Source of the DNA: Humibacillus xanthopallidus
GTDB lineage: Bacteria; Actinomycetota; Actinomycetes; Actinomycetales; Dermatophilaceae
Reading direction: 5' to 3'
Length of the DNA: 64,000 bases
Assembly: GCF_006716675.1 (NCBI RefSeq)
Contig: NZ_VFPM01000001.1
Coordinates: 744,001-808,000, forward strand
Below are positions 36,536 through 45,068 of the stretch, in pieces. Made by a program: the position numbers and the translations under genes. The notes under the pieces were generated by a model. The model worked only from the letters and a program-made list of their open reading frames with translations, searched no databases and was not told the DNA's origin. The number at the start of each line of letters is the position of its first letter. Within the stretch, counting starts at the first letter, position 1.

Positions 36536-37456
36536 ATGATCGAGGTCGAGCAGCTCGTCAAGCGCTACGGCACCACCACGGCAGTCGACGGCATGACCTT
36601 CACCGTGCGGCCGGGGCGCGTCACCGGGTTCCTCGGCCCCAACGGCGCCGGCAAGTCGACGACGATGCGCGTCATCCTCGGCCTCGACCGACCCACCTCT
36701 GGCCGCGCCCTCGTCGACGGCATGCCCTATGCCGACTCCCGCGCGCCGATCGCGCACGTCGGCGCGCTGCTCGACGGCAAGGCCTTCGACAGGACGCGCT
36801 CGGCCCGCAACCACCTGCGCGCCGTCGGCGCCACCGTCGGCGTCGGCAACCGCCGCGTCGACGACGTGCTCGACCTCGTCGGGCTCACCGACGTGGCCGG
36901 CAAGGCCGCGGGCTCGTTCTCGCTCGGCATGGGCCAGCGCCTCGGCATCGCCACTGCGCTGCTCGCCGACCCGCCCGTGGTCATGCTCGACGAGCCGGTC
37001 AACGGGCTCGACCCGGACGGCATCAAGTGGATCCGCGCCCTGGCCCGCCAGCTCGCAGCCGAGGGGCGCACCGTCTTCATCTCCTCGCACCTCATGAGCG
37101 AGATGGAGCTCACCGCCGACCACCTCATCATCGTCGGCCACGGCAAGGTCATCACCGACCAGCCCATGACCGACTTCATCGACCAGGCATCGGGCGAGCG
37201 GGTCGAGGTCGCAGCTCCGCGGGTGGCCGACCTCGCCCGCGCCATCGCCGGGCCCGGCATCGAGATCTCGGCTGCCGAAGAGGGTGTCATCGAGGTGCGC
37301 GGCCTCACCGCCGCCCGCATCGGTGAGGTCGCCGCCGAGTCCGGCATCGTGCTTCACCAGCTCGCCACTCGCCGCCTCTCCCTCGAGGAGGCGTTCATGA
37401 CCCTGACCGACGACGCCGTCGACTTCCATGGCCACACCGAAAGGACCTCGGCATGA
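36536..37456 (+). CDS. ABC transporter ATP-binding protein (ABC-2 type)
   Basis: 306 residues from ATG 36536, with an upstream CCAGGAGCACCCG ribosome site. Walker A is GPNGAGKST (~37-44), signature FSLGMGQR (~127-134), Walker B VVMLDEPVNGLDPDG and the H-loop ISSHLMSEME. The C-terminal ~90 residues form the DUF4162-like tail of exporter ATPases. The domain is that of the BcrA/DrrA group, which powers export of antibiotics or lipids. The stop overlaps the permease start (ATGA). The preceding 173 nt hold GGCATAC at ~36423 and no gene. Confidence 0.93.
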   Translation: MIEVEQLVKRYGTTTAVDGMTFTVRPGRVTGFLGPNGAGKSTTMRVILGLDRPTSGRALVDGMPYADSRAPIAHVGALLDGKAFDRTRSARNHLRAVGATVGVGNRRVDDVLDLVGLTDVAGKAAGSFSLGMGQRLGIATALLADPPVVMLDEPVNGLDPDGIKWIRALARQLAAEGRTVFISSHLMSEMELTADHLIIVGHGKVITDQPMTDFIDQASGERVEVAAPRVADLARAIAGPGIEISAAEEGVIEVRGLTAARIGEVAAESGIVLHQLATRRLSLEEAFMTLTDDAVDFHGHTERTSA

Positions 37457-38334
37457 GCACGGACACCGCCAGCACTCCCGGCACCGCCAACACCTCGGAG
37501 GGGTCCGTGACCGCGACGCCTCGCGCCGTGGCCGGCGGGTACCGGATGACGTGGCCGCGAGTCGTCCGCTCGGAGTGGATCCGCTTCGTCACCGTCCGCG
37601 CCAACCTCTGGACCCTGGCCTCCCTCGTCGTCGTCATGGTCGGCATCGGCCTCATCGCTGCCGGTACCTCCACCGGTTCGGTCAGCGCGCCGGGTCCGGC
37701 GGGTGGGCGTCCCGGCTTCAGCGGCACCGACCCGCTGACCATCGTGCTCGCCGGCCAGACGCTCGCCGTGCTCGTCATCGGCGTGCTGGGCGTGCTCGTC
37801 GGGGTGCGGGAGTACGGCAGCGGCATGGTGCGCACGACGATGGCCGCGGTGCCGCGTCGCCTGCCCGTCCTCGCCGCGCGCATCGTCGTCTTCGTCGCTG
37901 TCACCGGGCTCGTCGTCCTCGTCTCGACGGTCGGCGCCTACCTCGGGGGTACCGCCGTGCTCGAGAACGGCGGAGCTGCCACGGCCGCCTGGTCGGACCC
38001 CGGCGTGCCACGTGCCGTGCTCGGCACCGCCGCCTACCTCGTCGGCATCGGCATCATCGGCATCTGCCTCGGCATGCTGACCCGCAGCATCGGTTTCGGC
38101 GTCGGTTCGTTGATCGGGCTCATCCTCGTCGTGCCTGGCTTCGCCTCGCTCCTGCTGCCCGACGACTGGAAGGACGCCGTGGGTTACCTTCCGTCGCAGG
38201 CTGGTTCAGCCTTCACGACGATCACCACCCGCGACAACCTCCTCAGCCCGGGCAACGGCGCCGTCGTCTATGCCGTGTGGCTCGTCGGGGCCGTCGCCGC
38301 AGCAGCGGTCGCGCTGCGCCGCCGCGACGTCTGA
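37453..38334 (+). CDS. ABC-2 type permease
   Basis: 293 residues from ATG 37453 (ATGA overlap). A ~40-residue cytoplasmic leader is followed by six hydrophobic segments: ANLWTLASLVVVMVGIGLIAAG, IVLAGQTLAVLVIGVLGVLVGV, then LAARIVVFVAVTGLVVLVSTVGAYL, VLGTAAYLVGIGIIGICLGML, FGVGSLIGLILVVPGFASLLL and GAVVYAVWLVGAVAAAAVAL. This is the BcrB/NatB-like permease pattern. It pairs with the ATPase and likely exports a drug or lipid under control of the upstream two-component system. Confidence 0.9.
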   Translation: MSTDTASTPGTANTSEGSVTATPRAVAGGYRMTWPRVVRSEWIRFVTVRANLWTLASLVVVMVGIGLIAAGTSTGSVSAPGPAGGRPGFSGTDPLTIVLAGQTLAVLVIGVLGVLVGVREYGSGMVRTTMAAVPRRLPVLAARIVVFVAVTGLVVLVSTVGAYLGGTAVLENGGAATAAWSDPGVPRAVLGTAAYLVGIGIIGICLGMLTRSIGFGVGSLIGLILVVPGFASLLLPDDWKDAVGYLPSQAGSAFTTITTRDNLLSPGNGAVVYAVWLVGAVAAAAVALRRRDV

Positions 38335-38397
38335 GGTGCGTCCGTGGGCGGCCTGGCTGGATCTTGCCGCCCATCTGCTGGCTGCGGCGCTGCGACG

Positions 38398-38425
38398 CGA
38401 GCCAGGCGAGCCAGGCGAGCCAGGC
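38398..38425. repeat. Three 9-bp tandem repeats (GCGAGCCAG)
   Basis: The unit GAGCCAGGC occurs three times in a row in the ~130-nt gap between the convergent ABC permease and the epimerase-like gene. The rest of that gap holds only dispersed GC-rich inverted segments. Confidence 0.5.
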
Positions 38426-38463
38426 GCTCGAGCAGACCTCCGTCGTGCTCGTGGCGGGCGCGG

Positions 38464-39423
38464 TCACTCCGGATTGATCCCCGGGGTGATGCCCCACGTG
38501 CCGGTCCACTCCTCGCCCGGCTCGAGCACCACGAGCGACTCGGTCGAGTTGAAGGCGTCGGCGGGGCACGACATGGGCTCCACCGCGACCCCCGGGACGC
38601 CCTTCTGGTCACGGGCGATCGCCGTGAAGACCTGGAGCCATCCGAAGGCCTCGTCGGCCCACAACGTCACGGTGCGGTCGGCCGACGCGACGGTGCACCG
38701 CCACCTCCCGTCGGCGTCACGCAGGACGTCGGTGTAGGCGGTGTCGAGGTCATGGGCGCCGACCGGGTGGCGCTCGAGGAAGTCGTAGTCGCTGCCCGGC
38801 ACCGGGTGGCGACCGACCGGCAGCAGCCGGTCGTCGACCTCGACCCACTCGCGGGCCGGGATGCGCACCTGGATGTCGTCGAGCGGCGTGTCACCCGTGG
38901 CCAGGTAGGGGTGCGCGCCGTAGCCGAAGGGGGCAGGCCCGGGGCCGACGTTGCGGGCTGCCGTCGTGACGGTGAGCCCCGAGTCGTCGAGGGCGTAGGT
39001 CGTGCGCAGGTCGAGGAAGTGCTCCCAGCCCGGCTGCGGGTGGAGGCGGTAGCCCACCGTGAGCCACGAGTCCTCCATCTCGACGAGCTCCCACAGCACC
39101 CACCGGACGAGACCGTGGCTCGCGTTGCGCAGCGGCACCTCGGTGAGCGGCAGCTGCTGCTCCGTGCCGGCGAAGGTGTAGCGGCCGTCCCGGATGCGGT
39201 TGGGCCAGGGCATGAGCTGCTGGCCACGCCCCGACGCGCAGCGCTCCTGCGCCGCGTAGCCGGCGACGAGGTCGACGCCGTCGCGGGTCAGCGTCCGCAG
39301 CCCGCCTCCGACCTCGACGACCGTCGCCTCGAACGGGCCGTGGCCGATGACCCACTGCTGACCGGTGGGCAGGGCGGCCCCGGGGTCGGAGGCCCCGGTC
39401 AGCTCGGGGTGCAGGGCGCTCAT
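38464..39423 (-). CDS. Aldose 1-epimerase-like protein
   Basis: 319 residues from ATG 39423, with TACCGT 7 nt upstream as leaderless -10 box. The galactose-mutarotase beta-sandwich is clear: QLMPWPNRIRDGRYTFAG, NASHGLVRWVLWELVE (catalytic His), FGYGAHPYLATGD (second His) and VAVEPMSCPADAFNSTE (catalytic Glu in the EPMSCP motif). Such proteins interconvert alpha and beta anomers of aldoses. The substrate is unknown. It stands alone, divergent from the XPB-associated gene and convergent with the ABC permease gene. Confidence 0.88.
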   Translation of the reverse strand: MSALHPELTGASDPGAALPTGQQWVIGHGPFEATVVEVGGGLRTLTRDGVDLVAGYAAQERCASGRGQQLMPWPNRIRDGRYTFAGTEQQLPLTEVPLRNASHGLVRWVLWELVEMEDSWLTVGYRLHPQPGWEHFLDLRTTYALDDSGLTVTTAARNVGPGPAPFGYGAHPYLATGDTPLDDIQVRIPAREWVEVDDRLLPVGRHPVPGSDYDFLERHPVGAHDLDTAYTDVLRDADGRWRCTVASADRTVTLWADEAFGWLQVFTAIARDQKGVPGVAVEPMSCPADAFNSTESLVVLEPGEEWTGTWGITPGINPE

Positions 39424-39430
39424 GGCGCCC

Positions 39431-39436
39431 ACGGTA
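39431..39436 (-). promoter_or_regulatory. -10 box (TACCGT) of the leaderless epimerase gene
   Basis: On the minus strand TACCGT is followed by GGGCGCC and the ATG at 39423 (7-nt spacing). Confidence 0.45.
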
Positions 39437-39501
39437 TCGGCCACCGACAGGCCCAGGGTGGGCACGACACATTGCGGCGCGGCGCACGGGCCGCGGGCCA
39501 G

Positions 39502-39507
39502 TAGGTT
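39502..39507 (+). promoter_or_regulatory. -10 box (TAGGTT) before the XPB-associated gene
   Basis: TAGGTT is followed by GGAGGG and the ATG at 39514. Either a leaderless start or, because GGAGGG is there, a very short leader. Confidence 0.45.
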
Positions 39508-39513
39508 GGAGGG

Positions 39514-41865
39514 ATGTCCACCGCGAGCCGCAGCCTGGCCGACGACATCCGCGGGCGCACCGATGCCCAGCTCGTCGACCTCGTGCTCGCGCGCCCGGAC
39601 CTCGCGCGCCCCTCGCCGGCCGACCTCACGAGCCTCGCCGCCCGCGCGGGCACGCGGGCCAGCGTCCAACGGGCGGTCGAGGCGCTCGACCGGGGCCACC
39701 TGCAGGTGCTCGAGGCGCTCGTCGTCGCGGGTGACGGCGCCTCGGTGACTGACCTCGCGACCCTGCTCGGCGGGGCGGACGAGTCCGTCGTCGCCGCGCA
39801 CCTCACCGACCTCTGGACCGCCGCGCTCGTCTGGCGCGCCTCCGACGGTGAGCACGTCGTGCGCACCGTGCCCGAGGTGTTCGGCTCGTCCATCGCCGGC
39901 CTCGGGGCGCCGCTGGCCGAGCTGAGACCCGACCTCGCGTCACGGGTGCCCACGGCCGAGGAGCTGAGGGCGACGATCGCCGAGGCCCCCGACGACGCCC
40001 GCGCGATGCTCGAGAAGATGACCTGGGGCCCGGCGCTCGGCGTGCTGCCGACCGGCACCGCCGGTCGGAGCACGGCGCGGTGGCTCATCGAGCGCCACCT
40101 CCTGCTGCCCGTGTCGGTCGACCGCGTGGCGCTGCCGCGCGAGGTCGGGCTCGTCCTTCGTGAGGGCCGGCTGCACCGAGCACCGGAGCTCGAGCCACCC
40201 GCGCTCGACGCGCGGCCCGCCTCGCTCGTCGACGCGGCAGCCGGCGGCTCGGCCAGCGAGCTGCTGACGCAGGTCGACGAGCTCGCGGCGATGTGGGGCG
40301 CCGAGCCCCCGCGCGTGCTGCGCGCGGGTGGCGTGTCGGTGCGGGACCTGCGGGTCACGCAGCAGCGCCTCGACGTCACGCCCGAGCGCACCGCCTTCGT
40401 CGTCGAGGTGGCGTATGCCGCCGGGCTCGTCGCCGACGACGGCGAGATCGTGCCCGTCTGGGCCCCGACGGCGCAGATCGACGACTGGCCCTCGATCGAC
40501 GCCGGGGAGCGCTGGGCGACGCTCGCACTCGCCTGGGCCGGCTCGACCCGGGCGCCGCACCTCGTGGGGCGCCGCTCCAGCGGCACCGGCACGGCCAACG
40601 TGCTCGGGCCCGACGTGCAGTGGCCGGCGATCCGCGGTGTGCGGCGCGACGTCCTGCGCGAGCTGGCGATGCTCGACCCGGGGCAGGCCGCCGACGCCAC
40701 CTCGCTGCGGGCCCGGCTCGCGTGGCGCCGCCCGAGCCGGACGGCCGCGGTGCTCGGCGACGCCGTCGAGGCGGTGCTGCGCGAGGCCGAGTGGCTCGGC
40801 GTCACCGGCCGCGGCGCCCTCTCCGAGGCCGGCAGGGCCCTCGTCGACACGGCCTTCCCCGCCGTCCCCGATCACCCCCCGATTCGAGGTGATCGCGGAG
40901 GTGGTGCCGGTGGCGCGATCACCTCGAACGGGCAGCCGCAGGGCGAGGGCCTCCACTCGGTCGCGGCAGCGATGGCGGCGCACCTGCCGGCCCCCGTCGA
41001 CCACGTGCTCGTCCAGGCAGACCTCACCGCTGTCGCGCCCGGGCCGCTCGTCGGGTCGCTCGGGGCCTTCATGCGCCTCGCGGCCGACGTCGAGTCCCGC
41101 GGCGGCGCCACCGTCTACCGCTTCACCCCCGAGTCGGTCCGCCGGGCGCTCGACGCCGGCTGGACCTCGGCCGAGGTCATCGAGACCGTGCGCAGGTCGA
41201 GCCGCACCCCGGTGCCCCAGCCGCTCGAGTACCTCGTGTCGGACGTCGCGCGACGACACGGGCAGACGCGCATCGGCGGCGCGGCGGCATACATCCGCTC
41301 CGACGACGAGGCGGTCCTCGACACGATGCTCGCCTCGCGCGACCTCTCGGCGCTGCAGCTGCGGCGGCTCGCGCCGACGGTGCTCGTGTCGTCGGCCGAC
41401 CCGCGGGTGCTCATCGACCTGCTGCGCGAGCACGGGTTCGCACCGGTGCACGAGGGCCGCGACGGCACCGTCGTGCACGCCGAGACCCCCAAGCGACGCG
41501 CCGGCACACGGCGTCGCGGGCCCGCACCCGTCGTGTCACCGGTCGACCTCGACACGACGCGCCACCTCGTGGAGTCGCTCCGGGCCGCCGAGGCGACGGC
41601 CGCCGACCGGCGCGCCGAGCACGACCAGCGCTCCGGGCCGAGCATCCCCGCGACCGACCCCGTCGTCACGCTCGCCCTGCTGCGCGACGCCGTGGCCGAG
41701 CACCACGGCGTGTGGATCGGCCTGTCCGACCAGGTCGGCATCACGACGCGCCATCTCATCCATCCCCAGCGCGTCGAGGGCGGCCGGGTCTGGGCGAAGG
41801 ACGACGCCGGCCGCGAGCGCACCTTCTCGGTGCACCGCATCACCGGCGCCACGCTCGAGGGCTGA
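39514..41865 (+). CDS. XPB-associated protein (helicase C3-like domain)
   Basis: 783 residues from ATG 39514. The N-terminus (SLADDIRGRTDAQLVDLVLARPDLARPSPADLTSLAARAGTRASVQRAVEALDRGHLQVLEALV) and the C-terminal DHVLVQADLTAVAPGPL...FMRLAADVESRGGATVYRFTPESVRRALDAGWTSAEVIE are those of the actinobacterial protein that accompanies XPB helicase. No Walker motifs are visible, so it is not itself a helicase. PPIRGDRGGGAGGAITSNGQP (residues ~455-475) is a low-complexity linker over a 15-bp inverted repeat in the DNA. It probably partners the XPB helicase 1.5 kb downstream in DNA repair or transcription (inference). Confidence 0.8.
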   Translation: MSTASRSLADDIRGRTDAQLVDLVLARPDLARPSPADLTSLAARAGTRASVQRAVEALDRGHLQVLEALVVAGDGASVTDLATLLGGADESVVAAHLTDLWTAALVWRASDGEHVVRTVPEVFGSSIAGLGAPLAELRPDLASRVPTAEELRATIAEAPDDARAMLEKMTWGPALGVLPTGTAGRSTARWLIERHLLLPVSVDRVALPREVGLVLREGRLHRAPELEPPALDARPASLVDAAAGGSASELLTQVDELAAMWGAEPPRVLRAGGVSVRDLRVTQQRLDVTPERTAFVVEVAYAAGLVADDGEIVPVWAPTAQIDDWPSIDAGERWATLALAWAGSTRAPHLVGRRSSGTGTANVLGPDVQWPAIRGVRRDVLRELAMLDPGQAADATSLRARLAWRRPSRTAAVLGDAVEAVLREAEWLGVTGRGALSEAGRALVDTAFPAVPDHPPIRGDRGGGAGGAITSNGQPQGEGLHSVAAAMAAHLPAPVDHVLVQADLTAVAPGPLVGSLGAFMRLAADVESRGGATVYRFTPESVRRALDAGWTSAEVIETVRRSSRTPVPQPLEYLVSDVARRHGQTRIGGAAAYIRSDDEAVLDTMLASRDLSALQLRRLAPTVLVSSADPRVLIDLLREHGFAPVHEGRDGTVVHAETPKRRAGTRRRGPAPVVSPVDLDTTRHLVESLRAAEATAADRRAEHDQRSGPSIPATDPVVTLALLRDAVAEHHGVWIGLSDQVGITTRHLIHPQRVEGGRVWAKDDAGRERTFSVHRITGATLEG
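40883..40928. repeat. 15-bp perfect inverted repeat inside a coding region
   Basis: TTCGAGGTGATCGCG (40883-40897) and CGCGATCACCTCGAA (40914-40928) are exact complements with a 16-nt loop. An extra CGATCACC lies just upstream (40869-40876). It codes the low-complexity linker of the XPB-associated protein. Confidence 0.65.
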
Positions 41866-41871
41866 TCGAAC

Positions 41872-42261
41872 GTGGCACGCGGACCAGACGAGGGCGGCCT
41901 CGGACGCCCGGGGCACCGGCCGGCATACGTGCTCCACGACCACCGCAAGCCGCGCCCTCACGTCGACCTGCGGCTCGAGGAGGACGGCGTGCTGCGGTCG
42001 TGGGCGGTGCCCAAGGGGCTGCCGACGTCGAGCCGGCACGACCGCCTCGCCGTCGCGGTCGACGACCACGCGATGGACCACCTCGGCTACACCGACGAGC
42101 ACAAGTCAGTCGCCGACACGGGCTGGTGGGCGGAGGAGTCGCGCGACGACCACCGGATCGTCTTCGTGCTCCATGGCCGCACCGGCTCGCGCCGCTACGC
42201 GCTGATCCGGACCGACCGTGACTGGCTGCTGCACCTCACCAAGGACCAGCCCCCGGCCTGA
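41872..42261 (+). CDS. Stand-alone LigD-type 3'-phosphoesterase domain protein
   Basis: 129 residues from GTG 41872, 7 nt after the preceding stop. The body matches the LigD_N/PE domain (PF13298): PAYVLHDHRKPRPHVDLRLEEDGVLRSWAVPKGLPTSS, then HRIVFVLHGRTGSRRYALIRTDRDWLLHLTKD. Conserved His/Asp/Arg residues that hold Mn are present (H-x-H..H-x-D-L-R-L-E). In LigD this domain removes 3'-ribonucleotides or phosphates at DNA ends before joining. No polymerase or ligase domain is attached. Being between two XPB-system genes, it likely belongs to a repair group (inference). Confidence 0.82.
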   Translation: MARGPDEGGLGRPGHRPAYVLHDHRKPRPHVDLRLEEDGVLRSWAVPKGLPTSSRHDRLAVAVDDHAMDHLGYTDEHKSVADTGWWAEESRDDHRIVFVLHGRTGSRRYALIRTDRDWLLHLTKDQPPA

Positions 42262-42278
42262 CCCCCGCTGCTGCGTGC

Positions 42279-43211
42279 CTACGCCCCCGCGAGGGCGCGC
42301 ACGACGTTGCTCGGCGAGGGCCGGCCGAGCTGACCGGCCATCCAGACCGAGGTCTCGACGAGCGCGTCGAGGTCGACACCGGTCTGCACGCCCGCACCGT
42401 GCAGGGCCCACACGAGGTCCTCGGTGGCGAGGTTGCCGGTGGCCGACTTCGCGTAGGGGCAGCCGCCGAGGCCGCCCGCAGCGGCGTCGACGACCGCGAC
42501 ACCGTCGCGCAGGGCGGCCATCGTGTTGGCGAGCGCCTGGCCGTAGGTGTCGTGGAAGTGCACGGCGATGCGGTCGGCGCCGATGCCCCGCGCACCGAGC
42601 GCCTCGAGGAGCCGGTGCACGTGGCCGGTCGTGCCGACCCCGATCGTGTCGCCGAGGCTGAGCTCGTGGCAGCCGAGGTCCATGAGCCGCTCGGCCGTGT
42701 CGACGACCTGCCCGACCGGCACCGGCCCCTCCCACGGGTCGCCGAAGCACATCGACACGTAGGCGCGCACCCACATGCCGCCGGCGAGCGCCCGCTCGAC
42801 GACGGGCGCGAACATCGCGAACTGCTCCGTCACCGAGCGGTTGAGGTTCTTCTGGGCGAAGGTCTCGGTGGCCGACCCGAAGACGGCGATCGCCTGCAGG
42901 CCCAGCTCCTCGGCGCGGTCGAGGCCGCGCTCGTTGGGCACGAGGGCGGGGCGGCGGCGCCCGAGCCCGTCGGCGCCGAGGCCGGCGAGCACCTCCTCGG
43001 CGTCGCCCATCTGCGGCACCCACCTCGCGGGGACGAACGAGGTCGTCTCGATCGTGCCGAGGCCTGCGGCCTCGAGGCGCCGGATGAACTCGACCTTCGT
43101 CACCGCGGGCACGATCGTCTTCTCGTTCTGCAGGCCGTCGCGCGGGCCGACCTCGTAGATCGTCACCGTCGGGGGCAGGCCCGTAGCCGCCTCCACCTGT
43201 GGGGATCGCAT
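42279..43211 (-). CDS. Hydroxymethylglutaryl-CoA lyase
   Basis: 310 residues from ATG 43211, with CAGTAT 6 nt upstream. The TIM barrel carries IYEVGPRDGLQNE (metal Asp), VPARWVPQMGDAEEVLAGL, GSATETFAQKNLNRSVTEQF, HELSLGDTIGVGTTGHVHRLL, HFHDTYGQALANTMAAL (metal His pair) and the signature GGLGGCPYAKSATGNLATEDLVW with the catalytic Cys. It cleaves HMG-CoA to acetoacetate and acetyl-CoA in leucine breakdown. No other leucine catabolism gene is nearby, so it appears orphaned, lying between repair genes on the opposite strand. Confidence 0.93.
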   Translation of the reverse strand: MRSPQVEAATGLPPTVTIYEVGPRDGLQNEKTIVPAVTKVEFIRRLEAAGLGTIETTSFVPARWVPQMGDAEEVLAGLGADGLGRRRPALVPNERGLDRAEELGLQAIAVFGSATETFAQKNLNRSVTEQFAMFAPVVERALAGGMWVRAYVSMCFGDPWEGPVPVGQVVDTAERLMDLGCHELSLGDTIGVGTTGHVHRLLEALGARGIGADRIAVHFHDTYGQALANTMAALRDGVAVVDAAAGGLGGCPYAKSATGNLATEDLVWALHGAGVQTGVDLDALVETSVWMAGQLGRPSPSNVVRALAGA

Positions 43212-43217
43212 GCGCCC

Positions 43218-43223
43218 ATACTG
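43218..43223 (-). promoter_or_regulatory. -10 box (CAGTAT) of the leaderless lyase gene
   Basis: On the minus strand CAGTAT is followed by GGGCGC and the ATG at 43211. Confidence 0.35.
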
Positions 43224-43323
43224 TCACCACGCCACAGGAGCCCCCTCGACGCCGGTTGGATGTAGCGGCTCGACGTCGGGCCCTCCGGAATACATCGAAC
43301 CGACAGCGGGGTTGAGCACGACG

Positions 43324-44976
43324 ATGAATGACGGACCCCTGATCGTCCAGAGCGACAAGACCCTCCTCCTCGAGGTCGACCACCCGAGCGCCGAGGCCGC
43401 GCGCCGCGCGATCGCACCCTTCGCCGAGCTCGAGCGCGCCCCCGAGCACGTCCACACCTACCGGATCACCCCGCTCGGCCTGTGGAACGCGCGCGCCGCC
43501 GGGCACGACGCCGAGCAGGTCGTCGACGCGCTCATGACCCACAGCAGGTATGCCGTCCCACACGCCCTGCTCGTCGACGTGGCCGACACGATGGACCGGT
43601 ACGGCCGCCTCACCCTCGAGAAGGAGGGGCTGGCGGACTCGGCCGAGGGCACCCGCCTCGTGCTGCGCACGACCGACCGCCCGGTGCTCGAGGAGGTCCT
43701 GCGGCACAAGAAGATCCGCCCGCTCGTCGGCGAGCGCATCGACGAGCTCGCCGTCGTCGTGCACCCGAGCGAGCGCGGCACCCTCAAGCAGGAGCTGCTC
43801 AAGGTGGGCTGGCCGGCGGAGGACCTCGCCGGCTACGTCGACGGCGAGGCGCACCCGATCGGCCTCCAGCAGGACGGCTGGCACCTGCGGCCCTACCAGC
43901 AGCAGGCCGTCGACGGCTTCTGGCACGGCGGCTCGGGCGTCGTCGTGCTGCCCTGCGGCGCGGGCAAGACGCTCGTCGGCGCCGGCGCGATGGCGGCCGC
44001 CAAGGCGACGACGCTCATCCTCGTCACGAACACCGTGAGCGCACGGCAGTGGAAGGACGAGCTGATCAAGCGGACGACGCTGACCGAGGACGAGATCGGC
44101 GAGTACTCCGGCGCCCGCAAGGAGATCCGGCCCGTCACCATCGCGACCTACCAGGTGCTGACGACCCGGCGGAAGGGCGCCTACACCCACCTCGACCTGC
44201 TCGACGCCCGCGACTGGGGACTCGTCGTCTATGACGAGGTCCACCTCCTTCCGGCACCGATCTTCCGGATGACCGCGGACCTTCAGGCGCGCCGCCGGCT
44301 CGGCCTCACCGCGACCCTCGTGCGCGAGGACGGCCGCGAGGCCGACGTCTTCAGCCTCATCGGCCCCAAGCGCTTCGACGCCCCGTGGAAGGACATCGAG
44401 GCGCAGGGCTACATCGCTCCCGCCGACTGCGTCGAGGTGCGCGTCACGCTGCCCGAGGGCCAGCGCCTCGCGTATGCCGTGAGCGAGCCCGAGGAGCGCT
44501 ACCGCCTCGCGTCGTGCTCCGACGCGAAGCTGCCGGTCGTCGAGAAGCTCGCGCAGCGGCATACCGGGGAGCCGACGCTCGTCATCGGGCAGTACCTCGA
44601 CCAGCTGCACGAGGTGGCCGAGCGCCTCGGCGCCGAGGTCATCACCGGCGAGACGACGGTCCGCGAGCGCCAGCGGCTCTACGACGCCTTCCGCGCCGGC
44701 GACATCACGACGCTCGTCGTCAGCAAGGTCGCGAACTTCTCCATCGACCTGCCCGAGGCGAGCGTCGCGATCCAGATCAGCGGCACCTTCGGCTCGCGGC
44801 AGGAGGAGGCCCAGCGCCTCGGCCGGGTGCTGCGCCCCAAGGGCGACGGCCGCACGGCGCACTTCTACACGATCGTCTCGCGCGACACCGTCGACGCCGA
44901 CTTCGCCGCACACCGCCAGCGCTTCCTCGCCGAGCAGGGCTACGCCTACCGGATCGTCGACGCCGACGACCTCTGA
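43324..44976 (+). CDS. XPB-type DNA helicase (ERCC3-like)
   Basis: 550 residues from ATG 43324 (MNDGPLIVQSDKTLLLEVDHP). Residues 1-190 are the damage-recognition/ThM-like N-terminus. The SF2 core has Walker A PCGAGKT (~209-216), the DEVH box LVVYDEVHLLPAP (~302), the XPB RED motif (LVREDGREADVFSLIGPKR), and motif VI RQEEAQRLGRVLRPK. Bacterial XPB is a 3'-5' helicase in DNA repair; the mycobacterial one (Rv0861c, as I recall) neighbours the associated protein as here. Upstream on the same strand is a 112-nt gap with no other gene; the lyase gene diverges from it. Confidence 0.92.
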   Translation: MNDGPLIVQSDKTLLLEVDHPSAEAARRAIAPFAELERAPEHVHTYRITPLGLWNARAAGHDAEQVVDALMTHSRYAVPHALLVDVADTMDRYGRLTLEKEGLADSAEGTRLVLRTTDRPVLEEVLRHKKIRPLVGERIDELAVVVHPSERGTLKQELLKVGWPAEDLAGYVDGEAHPIGLQQDGWHLRPYQQQAVDGFWHGGSGVVVLPCGAGKTLVGAGAMAAAKATTLILVTNTVSARQWKDELIKRTTLTEDEIGEYSGARKEIRPVTIATYQVLTTRRKGAYTHLDLLDARDWGLVVYDEVHLLPAPIFRMTADLQARRRLGLTATLVREDGREADVFSLIGPKRFDAPWKDIEAQGYIAPADCVEVRVTLPEGQRLAYAVSEPEERYRLASCSDAKLPVVEKLAQRHTGEPTLVIGQYLDQLHEVAERLGAEVITGETTVRERQRLYDAFRAGDITTLVVSKVANFSIDLPEASVAIQISGTFGSRQEEAQRLGRVLRPKGDGRTAHFYTIVSRDTVDADFAAHRQRFLAEQGYAYRIVDADDL

Positions 44977-45035
44977 TCGCGCGCTGACACGAGTCGGCGG
45001 CACCGTCGGCTGTCTCACCCTGCGACGCGATTAGG

Positions 45036-45054
45036 TCAGGACAGCCTTACCTAA
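45036..45054 (+). promoter_or_regulatory. IdeR/DtxR box
   Basis: TCAGGACAGCCTTACCTAA matches the DtxR/IdeR consensus TTAGGTTAGSCTAACCTAA at 15 of 19 positions. Outer TTAGGT (45031-45036) and ACCTAA (45049-45054) form a wider inverted pair, so two overlapping sites are possible. It ends just 1 nt before the -10 box of the Cys-rich gene, an operator position that would block transcription with iron present. Confidence 0.65.
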
Positions 45055-45055
45055 T

Positions 45056-45061
45056 TACCAT
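45056..45061 (+). promoter_or_regulatory. -10 box (TACCAT) of the leaderless Cys-rich gene
   Basis: TACCAT is followed by CGTCGCC (7 nt) and the GTG at 45069. It directly follows the IdeR box. Confidence 0.5.
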
Positions 45062-45068
45062 CGTCGCC

